Origin: Monocercomonoides exilis
Taxonomy: Eukaryota; Preaxostyla; Oxymonadida; Polymastigidae
DNA: 64,000 bases
NCBI GenBank assembly: GCA_001643675.2
Contig: LSRY02000033.1
Span: 310,001 to 374,000 of the forward strand
Reading direction: 5' to 3'
Positions within the stretch are counted from its first letter, which is position 1. The number at the start of each line of letters is the position of its first letter. The notes below the pieces were generated by a model, which made no database searches, had not been told where the DNA came from, and saw only the letters and a program-made list of their open reading frames with translations. Made by a program: the position numbers and the translations under genes. Positions 45,601 through 58,200 of the stretch are shown piece after piece.

Positions 45601-47114
45601 CGTGCGAGTTCTGCGACGGAAAGACAGTAGCAGCGCAGCGGGCGAAGATCGGAACGGTTCCTTTGATTTTGGGGGGCATTCCAATTGGTGAGACAACAAA
45701 AGGGTTTGTGAAGGTGCGGATTAAGAAGCACCGCTGGTACCCGAAGATCCTGAAGTCGTCTGACCCGCTCGTCTTCTCCATCGGGTGGCGGCGCTACCAG
45801 TCGCTGCCGATGTTCTCTATCTCTGACACTGCCGCCGGAGGCAGCGGCGGAGCAAACGCAGAGAAGCAGCGCCTGCTGAAGTACACCCCGCCCCACATCC
45901 ACTGCCTGGCGACGTTCTGGGGCCAGTTTGCGCCGCAGGGGGCAGGTGTCATCGCATACCAGCACACAGCGCTTCTGTCGCCCACGTTCAGAATTGCAGC
46001 GACGGGTGTTGTGATGGAAGCCGGCCATTCGTTCCGCATTGTGAAGAAGCTGAAGCTTGTTGGGTATCCGTTCAAGATATTCAAGAACACGGCGTTTGTG
46101 AAGGACATGTTCAACAGCGAGCTTGAGGTGGCGAAGTTCGAAGGGGCGAAGATCCAAACGGTGTCTGGGATCCGCGGGCAGGTGAAGAAGGCGCTGACGA
46201 CGAAGGGCCACCCGACCGGCTCGTTCCGCGCGAGCTTCGAGGACAAGATTCTTCTGAGTGACATCGTGTTTCTGAGGACGTGGGTGAATGTGGAGCCGAT
46301 CAAGTTTTACAACCCGCTGTTCACGCTGATTGAGGACGATGGAGAACTCACGGGAAAAGAGGAGATGAGAAAGAAGGCGGAGGAGGAGATGGACGGAGAT
46401 GGAGCTAATGAAGAAGAAGAAGAAGGAGAAGAAGGAGGAGGAGAAGAAAACGAGGCAGACAATGTAGAAGATGAAGAAATGGAAGAAGAAGAAGAAGAGG
46501 AGGAGGACAGTAAAGAGGATGATGAAGAAGATGAAGAAGATGAAGGGATGACAATTGAGCAAAGACTAAAGCAGTCATCATCCTCCTCATCTAACTCTTC
46601 TTCGTCGCTGTTCATCCGATCTGTTGGGGAGATCAGAGCCAGCCGCAATCTTCCTGTTCCCCAAAAGGCTGACTCTGGGTACGAAAGCTCGTCCAGCCGT
46701 GTGGTCGATCCGTATCAGCTGATGAAAGAGCGGAAGAAGCGCAGCGGCGCCTTCCCGCTGTCGGAGAAGCTGCGGAATGCGCTGCCGTTCAAGTCCAAGC
46801 CGAAGCTGGAGAAGAAGAAGAAGACGGAGAAGAAGCGGGAGAAGGACAGCCTGTATGCCATTCCGACGTTCCTGACGAAGGAGGACAAGGAGAGAGCCAC
46901 GTTTTTGCAGGAGCTGGCGACGATCCGCAACGAGAAAGTGGCAAAGAAGAAGCTGAAGAAGCATATTGATAACAAGAGGAAACGCGCACTGAAGAGGAAA
47001 GAGGAAGGAGAGAAGGCGAAGAAGCTGAGGCTGAGGAAGAAAGAGAGGTTCCAATTTGAAGGCTCGAAGAAGAAAACGGAGGCTTTGAAGAAAGGAAAGG
47101 GAAATGAATTGTAG
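42606..47114 (+). CDS. BMS1: Ribosome biogenesis GTPase BMS1
   Basis: 1,502 residues from ATG 42606. An in-frame ATG at 42582 would add eight residues (MIKTLIIV). I prefer 42606 because [11 protein letters not shown] matches the short basic start usual in BMS1. BMS1 is a nucleolar GTPase that works with Rcl1 in early 40S (SSU processome) maturation. Seen: P-loop GPPKVGKTT near residue 84, [34 protein letters not shown] and the G4 motif THLDKMK, all typical of the family. After a long acidic middle come the conserved C-terminal blocks: [47 protein letters not shown], and [17 protein letters not shown]. The tail is Lys/Arg-rich. Acidic expansions (about residues 470-650 and 1270-1320) and a Ser run make it longer than the usual ~1,200-1,300. 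The 5' end is AT-rich and the 3' two-thirds GC-rich. Confidence 0.93.
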   Translation: MDKPKKEHRSRGLLDKDALKKKRTEEKKEHKKNPKAFGVRSGLHVMRQARRNADREQRRLHIPKVEHTLSLREAPPLVVVVQGPPKVGKTTLIRSFIKHYTNMSVSNPIGPITIVSGKQRRITFFECPNDLNSMIDVAKVADICLLLIDASYGFEMETFEFLNILQTHGFPKVMGVLTHLDKMKDNKALQKTKKRLKQRFWDEISHGTKLFYLTGLQHNRYLKREIQNMARFLSVMKTLPLTWQSTHPYLLVDRWEDITPTADIALHPKCDRSVACFGYLRGTVLFPASMNLLMHMCGLGDMQVVEAGSVSDPCPLPDKAKKRKLNEREVNIYAPSSDVGGLLYDKDAVYITLPNQNINYTPLAIPNSTSAPSGSKPGASSTSSSSSSSLAAPAAALSAGQPGYLPPAETEGVEMVRELATERASGMLSSVHRDDDFKLFSTSKGGLVLEDAVENEKKGGKGNKTKRKVTNDSEEEEDDESEEEEEDDEEAESEAKQERRRKMGTETKLKKLKQKRMKTDGKAEGDSEESDNEDEEDDLLESDDGDSEEEEEEEEDEEDDDDEEEMEEVITEKVRTRMNPNLNHSASSSEEVNGDDSEEDSSEYPQNEEDDSEANEEGEEEEDEEDDEEEEDEEEELEEEEEEDEDDVVGKQQFGSDRMWMSKALHRAETLFGRRRQPIMERIYGMGSAAFSSAALSASAHTSLSSSFTTSNKSSVNQKRVSVKPNSLSDGGEGYEAADENEENDDMAGGVLKPVVTPEVLKLNALDTTNALLNTSLSDMAISVWMDADVRELIRDRFVTGDWGVREALREKKRKSLEEKVRRGEMTEEEMEDEMNRLDRLGMEEEGEEGAEGEGAGMDEDEEEGFGSKRSGMAKDDEEGPKWSAKREWDKGRDDEESNPYENTDTYDIIESSKKKGKKDKDGEKGEGKGGKKRGKKSGEEEEEDPEETAFQRELLAQKAAQEALNREFLAEADNEAELEMIQGIQPGKYVRVVLCGVPCEFCDGKTVAAQRAKIGTVPLILGGIPIGETTKGFVKVRIKKHRWYPKILKSSDPLVFSIGWRRYQSLPMFSISDTAAGGSGGANAEKQRLLKYTPPHIHCLATFWGQFAPQGAGVIAYQHTALLSPTFRIAATGVVMEAGHSFRIVKKLKLVGYPFKIFKNTAFVKDMFNSELEVAKFEGAKIQTVSGIRGQVKKALTTKGHPTGSFRASFEDKILLSDIVFLRTWVNVEPIKFYNPLFTLIEDDGELTGKEEMRKKAEEEMDGDGANEEEEEGEEGGGEENEADNVEDEEMEEEEEEEEDSKEDDEEDEEDEGMTIEQRLKQSSSSSSNSSSSLFIRSVGEIRASRNLPVPQKADSGYESSSSRVVDPYQLMKERKKRSGAFPLSEKLRNALPFKSKPKLEKKKKTEKKREKDSLYAIPTFLTKEDKERATFLQELATIRNEKVAKKKLKKHIDNKRKRALKRKEEGEKAKKLRLRKKERFQFEGSKKKTEALKKGKGNEL

Positions 47115-47512
47115 AGGCTTGGGGCTTCTGCAGTTTTTATTTAAAAATACCGCTTTTTCTTTCTTCTTTTTCTCGTTTTCTTTTTCTTTTTCTTTTTAAA
47201 TAGAAAAAAGTGGGACTGAAAACGAATACAATTAACACTTCACTTTTAAATCGTCTGAGACATTTTCTAATCTCAACTTTTTTTCATTTCACAGCAGATT
47301 AAATACCAAAAAAATTCACTTCTCGTCTTCAGTGAAATTTTTGTGTTGAAAAAAAATTTTTTTTTATAAAAAATAAAATGCAAAAAATAATTAAATAAAC
47401 TTTTTTAAAAAAATGATTCAATGTTGGGAAATTTGAATGATAATTCAAAATTTGCAATGAGTTGTAAAAGTGAGACATATAAGATAAAAGAAGAAAACGA
47501 AAGAAGAACACG

Positions 47513-47560
<48 letters not shown>

Positions 47561-47581
47561 ATCATCTCACAAAATAATACA
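47115..47581. other. Convergent 3' spacer
   Basis: Between the stop codons of BMS1 (+) and the FANCE-like gene (-). T-rich then A-rich; contains the 47-A run listed separately. No gene is visible. Confidence 0.6.
47513..47559. repeat. 47-A homopolymer
   Basis: Uninterrupted A run on the plus strand. It lies 22 bp beyond the FANCE-like stop codon, so it is a T run in that gene's 3' flank. It could be slippage-prone simple sequence or an old poly(A) tail of a plus-strand insertion. Confidence 0.9.
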
Positions 47582-49641
47582 TTAAACATCTGTTCCTTCA
47601 CTTTCTTCCATTGCCTTTCCGATCTTCCTTGCTGCAATTTTCGCCGTTTGACCCGATCCTTTCGCTTCAACAAGCTCCAAAAGATTTTTTAATGTCTGTT
47701 TTTTCATCTGCCCAACATACTTTGTGGCAAGCAAGAAAAAACAAGATGTCAGTTTCTGATCAGCTTCATCGACAGAAGCAAGAACTGAAGGCAAAACAAA
47801 CGTCATCAAATGAACGAATGAATAAGAAAGGAACAATTGAAGCAAAATGTGATGGAATTTGAATAAATATTACAAGAACAACAACAACAGAAATAAACAG
47901 CATCCCGTTTGGAGAAATCATTAATGCATTAAAAGAAGCACCAGAAAAAGAAGGAGTGCAAACCATTTACTGTTTCATGCAGTATATCCGAAGTCAATGA
48001 AGGGCCACGATACAAAATTCGATGAAGGAGATTCAAAAAAGCAGAATCACCCAACTGAGCTTTGTGCAAGTTCAAAGTTCTTCGATGTATTTCAAAAATG
48101 AAAAGATTTTTATAAAAAAAGAAAAGAAAAGAAAAAAAGAAAGAAAAGGAAAAAAGAAAAAGAAAAAGAATAAACTTTCAAAAAATATTTAAATTCAATA
48201 AAAAGTTCCCGCACATCAACAAGTCTTGCAGCGCGTGAAGAGGCAGACACTCGTCCCGAATAAGCGCTCCGACAACTTCCATCTGCGGGCTGCCCTGCTT
48301 AACCGTTCCAGACGCAAAGAGTGGTGCTACAAGCTCGCTCATGCAAGACAGAGTGAAATGCGACGATAAAGTTGCCAGAAGATTCAGCATGATACGCGAC
48401 GGCTCTTCCGCCATCTTTAGCACCTGTTGGTTGTACAATCGAGAGAGGTACAGAGAAGGATATTTCAATAAAGAAATAAAGAAATAAAATAAAGAAATAA
48501 AATAAAATAATAAAAAAACAATAAAATAATAATCAAATAATTAAGTAAGCAAATCAGCTAATAAGGAAATAAGGTGAAATTTTTTTTCAAAAACTACGAT
48601 TAAAAAAATATAAAGAGAGGCTATTTTCTTTTCAATCAAAAGTTCGGCAAACCAAAGGAAGAACACTGTGCTTCACGAGCGAATCAGTTATTGACTTTCG
48701 AATTGTAGTGTCTTCGGGTGTTGATGACATTGGGGATGTATCCAAGGAATTTGAAGAGGGCATTAATTTTGAAAGCTTTTGTTTATTTTCTTGTGCAATT
48801 CTTGTAAAAAACGTATCGACATCTGCATCTGAAAGGACAACTTGCTCAACAATCTTAGATAGCGAGGATTCAAACTATTTAGAAAGCAAAAGTGATGATT
48901 TTTCAAACATACAAACATACGAAAAGAAAAGAAAAGAAAAAGAAAAACCTTTTTCACATCTGCAGAATGAAGAATATGAAAAACTGCGTCCATTGAAACA
49001 TATTCTCCAATTCCATCTGAAGAAACCAAAAAAGCGTTAAGCAAAATTTTTTCATCGTCGCTGCTCATTGATTCAGTTTTGCTTTCATTTATATCAAGAA
49101 AGGTACTTTGAATTGGCTGAGATACATTTTGTTCTTCTTTTTCATCTTTAGAATCGTCCTTTTGTTGAAGTGTTGCAGAAGATGGCAAATCGATGCATTT
49201 TTCTTCCGATGAAGCACATTTAAACAAATCGTGAAGAAGAAATTTATCAAAAAGCATTTCATTATCATGCTTTGAAACACAAGAAGATAAAATTTCATCT
49301 GAAATTGCACCATGTTGCAGAATTGTTTCTTGATCAGAATAGACTTGCGATTCAAGTGCGCGAAGTAACAGAAAGAATAATTCATCCTTTTTGCACGTAT
49401 TATCTTTCGAAAGAAATGAAAAATAATATTCAAGTTGTTTCTTTGTGAGTGTGTGAGATTGCGAAAGAATTGAGAGTAAAATGGAATGAAATTCCACAGA
49501 AGAACAAATTTCAAAGCTAGTCCTTTCGTATTAATAAAAAATAACGATTTAAAAGCAGAGAAAATATAATGTTCAAAACTTTTCTTTGGCATTTCTTGCT
49601 TCAAAAGCATCCTGAAACTGCTTCAACAAGGAGGCAAGCAT
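47582..49641 (-). CDS. FANCE-like protein (Fanconi anaemia core complex), 6 exons
   Basis: Exons: 49641-49580, 49522-48949, 48874-48653, 48423-48221, 48079-47964, 47784-47582, giving 459 residues ending in TAA with every junction in frame. Donors are GTTTTG, GTTTTT, GTTTGC, GTTGAT and GTTTGC. The C-terminal ~180 residues follow the helical-repeat pattern of the FANCE C-terminal domain as I remember it: a pair of helices, a Pro/Gly-containing turn with SPQMEVVGALI, then DSAFLNLLHRIL, LTSDILHETVNVLA, SCFFLLATKYVGQMKKQT, and a basic last helix with AKIAARKI. FANCE bridges the core ligase to FANCD2 in interstrand crosslink repair. The N-terminal half is Ser/Glu-rich and not diagnostic. Length is close to animal FANCE (~540). 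The assignment rests on pattern, not on an alignment. Another alpha-helical solenoid is possible. Confidence 0.55.
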
Positions 49642-49750
49642 TGCATTTGTTAACAAATAACAGATGCAAAATTTTTAAATGAGTTGTTTCTGTTGCAATT
49701 AAACTTAAAGAAATATTCCAGATCACAAAAGAGCCCAAAAACAATTGTTT
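49642..49750. promoter_or_regulatory. 109-bp divergent promoter between FANCE-like and TELO2-like genes
   Basis: The predicted start codons face away from each other, 109 bp apart. The gap contains a perfect 14-bp palindrome, ATTTGTTAACAAAT, at 49645-49658, within a wider TTGCAT...ATGCAA pair (49641-49646 and 49664-49669). Promoter function is inferred from position. An additional upstream exon in either gene would change this picture. Confidence 0.5.
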
Positions 49751-52700
49751 ATGACTTATGTTTATCATAATGACTTTGAAGAAAGCTTTTTGGAAGGGAA
49801 AAAATATTTGCAATCTGTTACATTATTAGGCGAAATTTCCATTCCCATTCTACACGAGTTATTCTCGGAGGATTTTGTCGAAAATGTCGTATTTCAACTT
49901 AAAGAGGATGAACGCAATAATATTTTTTTCAAGCCGTTGCTAAAAGATTCTCATCAAATACATGGTGTTTTTTATGTAATTGTATTTTATTTAAAAAGAA
50001 TTCAGCCATTATCTTCGATGGTTCTGAGCGATAAATCGAGAAAGCAACAATATTATCATTTTTTAGAAAATACTCTGAAACACATTCTTTCCAAGCAATT
50101 TTTAAATCTTATTGTGAATACGTCTTGTGATGAATCGAATAATAATGGAGATTTATCAACTGTTATAGCTGCTCTGCCTGATATTATAATGAAGCAGGGT
50201 TATAATATTTCAAACTACTTTTTTCCTGAGTTTGCTTTGAACTTTGTATTTTTTATTTGCACTGACTTTCATTTTCTTTCCTTTTTGTAGTGTGTATTAT
50301 CCATCAGTCGCGAAAGATCTCTGGAAATTGCTTTTTTCTCAATTAATTGGAGATTTTCCTGAAAATGATTTGTCTGCAAAATTACTAATAGGACGCTGTC
50401 TTTCAACATTATGTAGTAGGGGACAGCAAAGAATTGTTGTAGAAGAATTTGTAAACTTTTTAATTCCTTTGTTGCCTTCCGAAACATTGAGAATTTCAAA
50501 TTCAATTCTCCATGATCTCTTTTATTATTTCTTCTTACAACTTCACAACTCTTCATTTGAAAGCTTCTTCTACTGTTTTATCTCTTATGCAGCAGAACAA
50601 ATGACAGGAAAAAAGATTCCTCGTGAACTTATTGAATGGATACGAAAGCAGATTTTGCTGAAAAAAGCTAGCGAAATGAAAGAATTGTCATCACCACGGA
50701 AACTTCTTCAAGGCATGTCACTTCGTTGAAATATTTAATTGATGTAATGCGTTTTCAATTCATTTTTAATTATTTGACTTATAAATTCTGCATATTTTCA
50801 AAGATGCCATCACTTCATTGTGTTGTCAAATGTGCATGTATTTTCTGAACGTTCCAATTGATAGTAACATTATTAAAGAAAATCCAACAAATTTTTCTCT
50901 TTCTTCACAACAGCCATCTTTTTTTTTATCGACAACGCGTTCATCTTTTCGCGACAATGCAATACAGCCAAAAACATGCTTTTCACATTCTTCCGTCGCT
51001 TTACTTCAGAAAAATATAATAACACTTTTTACACAGAGATTTTTATCATCGCATCCTGTTCCTCTTTTATCAATTCCTGTGCTAATTGGGGTTATTTCTA
51101 GATGTGCAGATGGCTTTACAAGTGAAACTTACTCAACAGTCTCTCCAATCTCTTCTCATTCTTCAATATCTTCTCACAATGCAAATATATTGCCTGTAGC
51201 TGAATCAAAGCACATCCGTGCGGTTTTCCCTTCGTTGCATTGCATCTCTGGCGAAGTAATAAACGAATGGTGCCTCGTAGGAATGAGTCCCAGCTTGAAT
51301 GTTGCACATTTTGTTTCATTGTGCCTTTCAATCATCCTTTTGTTCAATAGCCGTAATGCCAGCCATGAGAAATCTTCCGAAGAACTCGATGCAGTTATTA
51401 AAGCCAATGCGTCAAACGCATTTCTGTTTGATTATCTTCCTTCTCCGTCTTTGATAGATGGCCCAGAAACGGGCCAATCTTCTTTCTCTACAGTTGCAAG
51501 CAAAGATTCAGCACTTTCGAAGCATCCCAGCAGCAGCGCCAGCCTGCGGCTGATGTTGAAGGTTTTGAACGGGCTGCATTCAACGATGTCTTCCACTCTT
51601 GTTGTTGTCAGGCACTGCGCAATGGTAGTAGGAGAATGTGTGTCTAGGCTGATGGTTTCATCCTCATCTTCTTCTGCACAAGCTTCAAACTCCTCACAGA
51701 TGCTCAGCGCAGGAGCTCTGAGTGATCCAGATCAATTGATGCTTCATTTTGATTACTCCGAGAATATGAGTGCACTGTTTCAAATTTCGTCTTCATATCT
51801 TCCTTCTTTACACGCTGTTTATCAGATGTCTGGTGGAGAAGAGAGCATTTCATCATCTTCATTCTCTTCTTCAATGCAAAGTCAGTCATTTGCACAGCAA
51901 AATTCTTCTTCTCAATCTGTTTCTCCAGAAACAAATCCGTTTGCACGAGTTCCTCTGACTTCAGAGCTGCCCATTCATGCCATCTGGCTTCTTCATCTGT
52001 ACTCTGATGTTCCTCTACCGTCGCAATCCGATCTTACTGATGTAACTGCATGGATCAAATTCTGCATTCAATTTGACTGTCAATTGCTGAAGCAATTCGA
52101 ATTCAGCGGAAAGAAAGAAAATGATGATGCATCAAAAGAAACAGCATCTTCTATTTCAACAGTTAATCTAATGTCTCATGATGCAATTTCGTCACATGCC
52201 AGTCTCCACTTTCCATCTTCTGTGCAACACCACAAAAATGAATCTGATATTGTTGCAAATGAAAATGCAAGTTCAGTGAGCACTTTTCAAAAAGAAGATA
52301 AATGCTCCGAACTGAATAAAGATGGCTCCTCAACGAAGAACAAGCGTAACTTCATGACGATGTGGACTGAAGACGATGATCCGGACGAGCTTTTCTTTGG
52401 GAAGCGCAAACGTCAAAAGAAGTCTCGAGTTAAAAAGGATGCTACAACAAAAGTTTCATCTTTTCTTGTCTGTTCTGAAGCTGATATTGTTCCGTTCACA
52501 AAGGAGACTGCGGTTCTGAAGCGAGAAGTGTTCGATCCAGAAATTAAGCAAGAAGAAGAGATACTTTTCTTGATGAACCCGCAAATGAAGCAAAAATTTA
52601 AAGAAGCAACGAGAAAGCATTGCGGGCACAAGCACTCAACAAAGGCAAACTGCGTTGGACATTCGTCAAGAACAAAAAGTGCTTTTGATGAAAGCAGTGG

Positions 52701-54510
52701 AGCCATAATTGATGGGGAAAATGTTGAAGAAGTCAAAAAAGAGGAAAATTTTGAATGCGGATCATCAGATGTGTCCGATTCATCATCAACTGAAAATGAA
52801 CTGGATGATCTGGCCTTGCCACAGGAATCATCTTCACTTCTGTCAGCAGCTGCATGGCCTGAAGGAAATTCAATATTTTTAGCAGATGCTGTCGACGCGC
52901 TGACTGCGTCTGTGTCAAACACCGATGCAAGGCTGTTGAAAATTACGCTTCAGCGCCTTCCGCAGCTTATCGCCTCGTCACCGCCAGATCTGTTGGAGAA
53001 TGCATGTGTTGCTGCACGTACCGTTTGCGGATTGGTAAATCTTTTTTCATTGGATGATTTTGATTTGATGAGAGTTGATGTACTTGTAAGATTGATTGCT
53101 GAGGTTGGCCGCCCTGTCATAATGTATGTATTTTTCATATTTAAATATTTGAAAGGTTAAATTTGAAAATTTTGTTTGCCGATGATACACTTTACTCATG
53201 GTCGTTTGCTCCTTTGAATGTTTCCAAGATCACTATCTGAGATATTTTACGGCTATGGCATTTCCACAAGCAGTCGAGTGGTGATAGCTGAATCATTTGC
53301 AGAAAGCGCGTTGGAGCTATCCGGAAATAAAACTACACGATCAGTTCATCAGCAATCAACCGCAAAAGAAAAAGAGGAATCTCAAACAAATAGACACTGC
53401 AATTCCATTCAAAAAGACTCCAATCGTTTCAAAGAGAATTCTGCAGATAATGATGCAAAGGCAATACATGAAAAAGAAAAAGAGCATTATGAGCCTGAAC
53501 TTTCGGAGCATAAAACAATACGTTGGGGATCTTTTCGAATGTTTGGAAATATTTCTTCTTTTTTTGCTCCAAAAAAATAAAGATGATTTCGCTTATTAAT
53601 ATAATTTTCAATACTTCATTCATTATTGCAACATGTCAATTTGTGCAATCTGCTTTCATTTCCATTCATTCTTAATTTAGAAAGCCATGCACCATATTAA
53701 ATCGATTTTCTCGTCTTGCTGCTTGTGCATTTTATTCATTGCTTTCATCAGTAGAGGCACAATCACCATCTTTAATGACTCATAGTACGCAAGCTTCAGT
53801 TATAAATGAGATGCTGAGCCCAACTGAAATGCATCAAATATCACAGCCAACGAACCCTGCAACGTTCACTGTTAGGGAATCACTTTCACTATTTGGAGAT
53901 GAAAGCTTTTTAGGAAGTATTTTGTTGAACACTCTTGCCACTATTATTTTATGTACCGGGCCAATTCCAATTTTTTCCAAGATGTGCAAAGATCTTCTAT
54001 CATTTTGCTGGACACTTAGATCGCACAAACATCCTCTCATGAGAAAGGCGGTATGTTTACTCTCAAAACAATTTCTTTCTTTCTTTCTTTTTTTTTTCTT
54101 TGTCTCATTTTTCAACTTGTATGGATAATTAACTGTAAAAATATACAATTATTTTTTCATTTATCGCTTTTCTATTTTTATTCAAAGATTATATGCTGCT
54201 TACGCGCTTGCTTTCTTTCACCTTTATTGAATAATGACTCTACGCTTATTTTATCAACTTTTGAAAATGACATTAGGGAAGCATCTATTTTTTTGCAAGG
54301 TTTGATTATTGTTTAAAGAGTTTATTTTTATTTTTATTTTTATTTTTTCAAATTTTCATTTTTTTTATTCCTTTCAAAAAATATTTAAAAGACATCTGTG
54401 AAAGTGAAACAGACCCAGATTGTAGAGTGCTTGCAACAGATTTTCAACAGTTTCTGCTTGGCAGATTGAAAGCATCTTCATTTGAACTTCCAATTGATAA
54501 TATTCTTTAA
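49751..54510 (+). CDS. TELO2: TELO2/Tel2-like PIKK-stabilising protein, 7 exons
   Basis: Exons: 49751-50229, 50291-50724, 50804-53123, 53229-53540, 53681-54050, 54188-54299, 54392-54510, giving 1,381 residues ending in TAA with all junctions in frame. Tel2 with Tti1 and Tti2 links Hsp90 to newly made PI3K-like kinases (ATM, ATR, TOR) and stabilises them. Family-like blocks in order: VVRHCAMVVGECVSRL, a DPDQLMLHFDY-type segment, an acidic DDDPDELFF patch, DAVDALTAS followed by a helical repeat, SLSEIFYGYGISTSSRVVIAESF, a helical C-terminal block with FCWTLRSHKHPLMRKA, and the final SETDPDCRVLATDF, which matches the DPDxDCRxLA ending of animal TELO2. Ser-rich insertions make it longer than the ~840-residue human protein. 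The exon 4/5 junction is the least certain: the frame also runs past its donor to a TAA at 53577-53579. Confidence 0.78.
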
Positions 54511-55206
54511 CATAACGAAAATAAAATTTTTCATTCGGCTAAGGATTGCTTGAAGACGTCATGAGTTGTATCAGACTTACAAAATTCAAGATTTCCTTTT
54601 CAATAAAAATTACTTCGAACTGAAAAAGTTAGATTTTCTTTCTGATTAAATGGTTAAAAAATAATGAATTTATAATTTATATTAAATGGAAAATAGAAAT
54701 TTGATATAAAACCATTTTGAAATTATGCAGCAAGCTTCATTTCCAATTTCTTTGTATAATTATATTAGAAAAGAGACAGACACTTTTTGTTTTGTTAATT
54801 CTTAAATAACAGGTTGAAGCGATAAAAATAATTAATTTATAATTCACAGTCGTTTCAACAATCATAGACAATCATATGAAGAAAATTAAAATCTTATAAG
54901 ACGGAGAAATGCTCAGAAATAACAGTTTGCAGATTTTCTTTAAAGTGTTGTGAATAAAGAAATATCTGACGTTAGAAGAAGAAAAAGCATAAAAGAATTA
55001 TAGTTTTAATGTTTAACAGTATTTAAAAGTTTATAAAATAACAGTTTTAAAGATAGAAATATTTTTTATAAAAATCAAACAAAGGGAGAGGTACTCAATA
55101 AGAAGAATTTAAATGTTGTGCAAAAACATATATCACATCACAGATATTAAGCATTATAAAAAATGCTCAAAAAATAAAAAAATAAAAATCAAAATGATAA
55201 GAATTT
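54511..55206. other. Convergent 3' spacer
   Basis: AT-rich DNA between the TELO2-like stop (+) and the stop of the beta-helix gene (-). An AATAAA overlaps 54520-54525, ten bases after the TELO2-like stop. No gene or mobile element is recognised. Confidence 0.6.
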
Positions 55207-58200
55207 TTACTCTTTGTTCGACAGCATTGGCGCATAAAGCCCATCATCTTTAGCCTTTTTGGAAAGCATCGGTTCGTAGCTGCTGTCTTTACCTCCTTTC
55301 ATTTGAACACTTGTTCCTCCATAGCTCTTACTTCTTCCTCCAGACTTTCTCTTCTTTACAACACAAATAATCACAACAGCTACAGCTACACCAACAACAG
55401 CCAAGACACCAATAATAATACCAGCAATTGCTCCTCCTGATAATTTTGGCTTGTTCTTTGGCTTTTCAGGATCGTCATGTGGAGGTGGTGGAGGAGGAGG
55501 TGGTGGGATCACTTTCTTTCTAAGTTGAACATCGTTTGTTGCTTTATTATCACCAAATGTTAATCTCACAACAACTTCGTCAGCATCACCAATATCGACT
55601 AACTTCGTATCTACATCAGCTTTTGCAACAGTATCGCTGACAGAATCAGTGAATCCATTAACATGTGTCCATGTACCAATCTTCTCACCTGTTTTCTGTG
55701 CAACATCGAATCCAAGTCCACAAGGAATAAGCTTGGTACCCGTAAATGTAATTGTCGTCTTTGCTCCATCGAAGCTTGGAGATGTAGCTGATTTCAATGT
55801 TGGTACGAAGAATAATGAATCCTTCTGAGGCAATCCCTCTCCTGTGATGTCACATCCATCATTAACCATCCAAAAGTCGCTATCACCTGTTCCATCACTT
55901 CCAGCTTGCAAACTATCGATCACGATCTTTGTGTCTGAGTTTGTTCCTTGGCAAATAATGTTATGTCTGAGAGAAGGATATTTCTGTTGCTTAGGATTAT
56001 TGTTGAGGAATTTCACATTCACAAGTTGAGCTGAACTTTTCTCAACAACTGATATGCCTCCAGAAATAGAACTGACAAATGAAACACTTTCAAATTTCGC
56101 TGATGACGCTGATTGTAATCTCACTAAAGAAGCATCACTCTTCCACACGCAAACTCCATCTACAGCAGCTTCGTCCAAACTCTCTTCTTCAAGTTCATTC
56201 CAGGAAGTGGTTGGAGTTGACAATAATCCTGTGAAAATTGTGTTTTTAACATTAGTCTTCACAAGAGAAGATTTAACTGTAAGCATTGAAAACTCTATGT
56301 CATTGGTAGCAGCGTTAGTTGGTCCAAACTCTGCATTTTCAATATCAATAGAAGCGCGAACTTCCGATCCAATAACAATGGCTTTAACTCTTGTTCCTGT
56401 ACCAATAAATTGAGGAGGATATTTAACCTTGATGTTCTTCATTTTGAATGAAGAAATCGGGTGGAACACAGATTCATAAGATGTTGTAAATCTATCAAAC
56501 ACTTGAACATCCGCCAATGAATCATCTGTAGATGTTAAGACAAATGGATGAGTTGTTGTTGCTTCAATATGCAAAAGGAATTGCTTTTTGATCTTCACAG
56601 TTTGTTCATCAGTTGAAGTAATATGTTCTTGAATGAGATCCCAAGAATTGCAAGGATGTTGAATAGATCCGCAACGTTTTCCTTCCTCTGCTTCTGTCAA
56701 AGATGAAAGAACAACTTCATTTGTTTTGTAAGGAATTTGATGTTTGCTTTCGTCCATTAACAAATCAGTAACTTCTTCATCCCCGACTTGTGCATTGATT
56801 AGATTTTCTTTTTCATACATATCAGACAAATCAAGATCGAACATACTATCCGTTATTTGATCCAGATCTTTAACTTTAATAAATATGTTCTTTCCAACCT
56901 TTCCTTTATTATCTTTGAAGGTAGCAAGGCTGAGCGTTACAGGAACTGTTGCAACTCCAACGCTATTATAACCTGCTTCAAAGGCAGCCTCGAGATAAAC
57001 TGCTGCTCCTTGACCTTCATTTGCATCATTCTCATTCATTTCAAATCGAGTTTCTTTAATGACAACATTTGAAGCAGCTGATGCAATTACAACTCTTAAA
57101 GCTGATCCGGTTTTTCCTGTTGATACGCATTGAACAAATGATCCTCCTTCAAGTTTCACCGAAACTGCAATTGTATCAACATAAACAACATTACTTTCTC
57201 CTGTAAGGGAAATGCTTTTGAAATCTGTATTCTTTAAAGTAAATCCGCTTGAAGTATTATTCATAAATATTAATGATTTCTCACTCATTTTAATCGACTG
57301 AATAACACAATCAGTGAACGATATGCTACCTTGATCAGCCCTAAAGATATAACTTGTAAATGCTGTTTCTGTTTTATGAGCATTGTCTGGTTTGAAAACA
57401 CAATCAATTGCTCCGAATCCTCCAGCTTCACTCACGAATACCAACGGAACTCCTCTATTTTTCTCAATTGAAGAATCGAGAACAATAGTGAATTTAGAGA
57501 ATGACAAAGACGAGGCAGCCATATTCACTAAGAACATTCCATCAGCAACATCATCACCATATGATGTGGAGAATGTTGTCTCATCCTTTGATTCTCCTAC
57601 AATACCCACAATCAATGCAAATGCGTTATTATCATCTCCACCTTTAGTACTAACAGGGCCTTTTTCATTTTTATATGTTCCCTTTACTAGCTTGGCATAA
57701 TATGGCAAACCTTCCCCAAACTTCTTAAATGCAACTTCAATAGATTTGCATCCAACTTTGCCTGTAAATCCACAATCATCTTCTTCATTTCCTCCATCAA
57801 TAGCGATTACTCTTGTAGCTTCCCCGTATGGAATGTATCCCTTTGTTTCATCATCTCCGGATTTGTGATGATGATATAAAGTATTAGCATTCTTATCAGT
57901 TGTCATAGATTTTTTGAAAAATTGAATATCAACTTTATTTTCGTTTTGATCATCAACATAAACATCAGATCCTTTTCCTGTTTTTGTATTTTTCTCGAAA
58001 TAACACAAAACATTCGTTTCTTCTGGAACTGTGTCTTTAAGAGTAATATGCATTGCACCTCCATTAGTTGCAGTGTTTTCGATAAATGAAATTCCTTTCA
58101 AAACACTAGCAGCAGGAAGAACAACCAAATTTAACGCTCCTCCATTAGCAGCAGAACATTTCTCAAATCTAGAGGAAGAAAATTGAATTTGCTCAACATC

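Noticed and set aside
48178-48468. A separate short gene starting at ATG 48414 (minus strand)
   Set aside because: The donor GTTTGC at 48652 and acceptor CAACAG before 48423 join it in frame to the upstream exon, and the combined protein fits one FANCE-like family better than two small proteins.
48708-49040. Plus-strand frame across the FANCE-like exons
   Set aside because: Antisense to exons that splice cleanly on the minus strand; composition and lack of homology fit a shadow frame.
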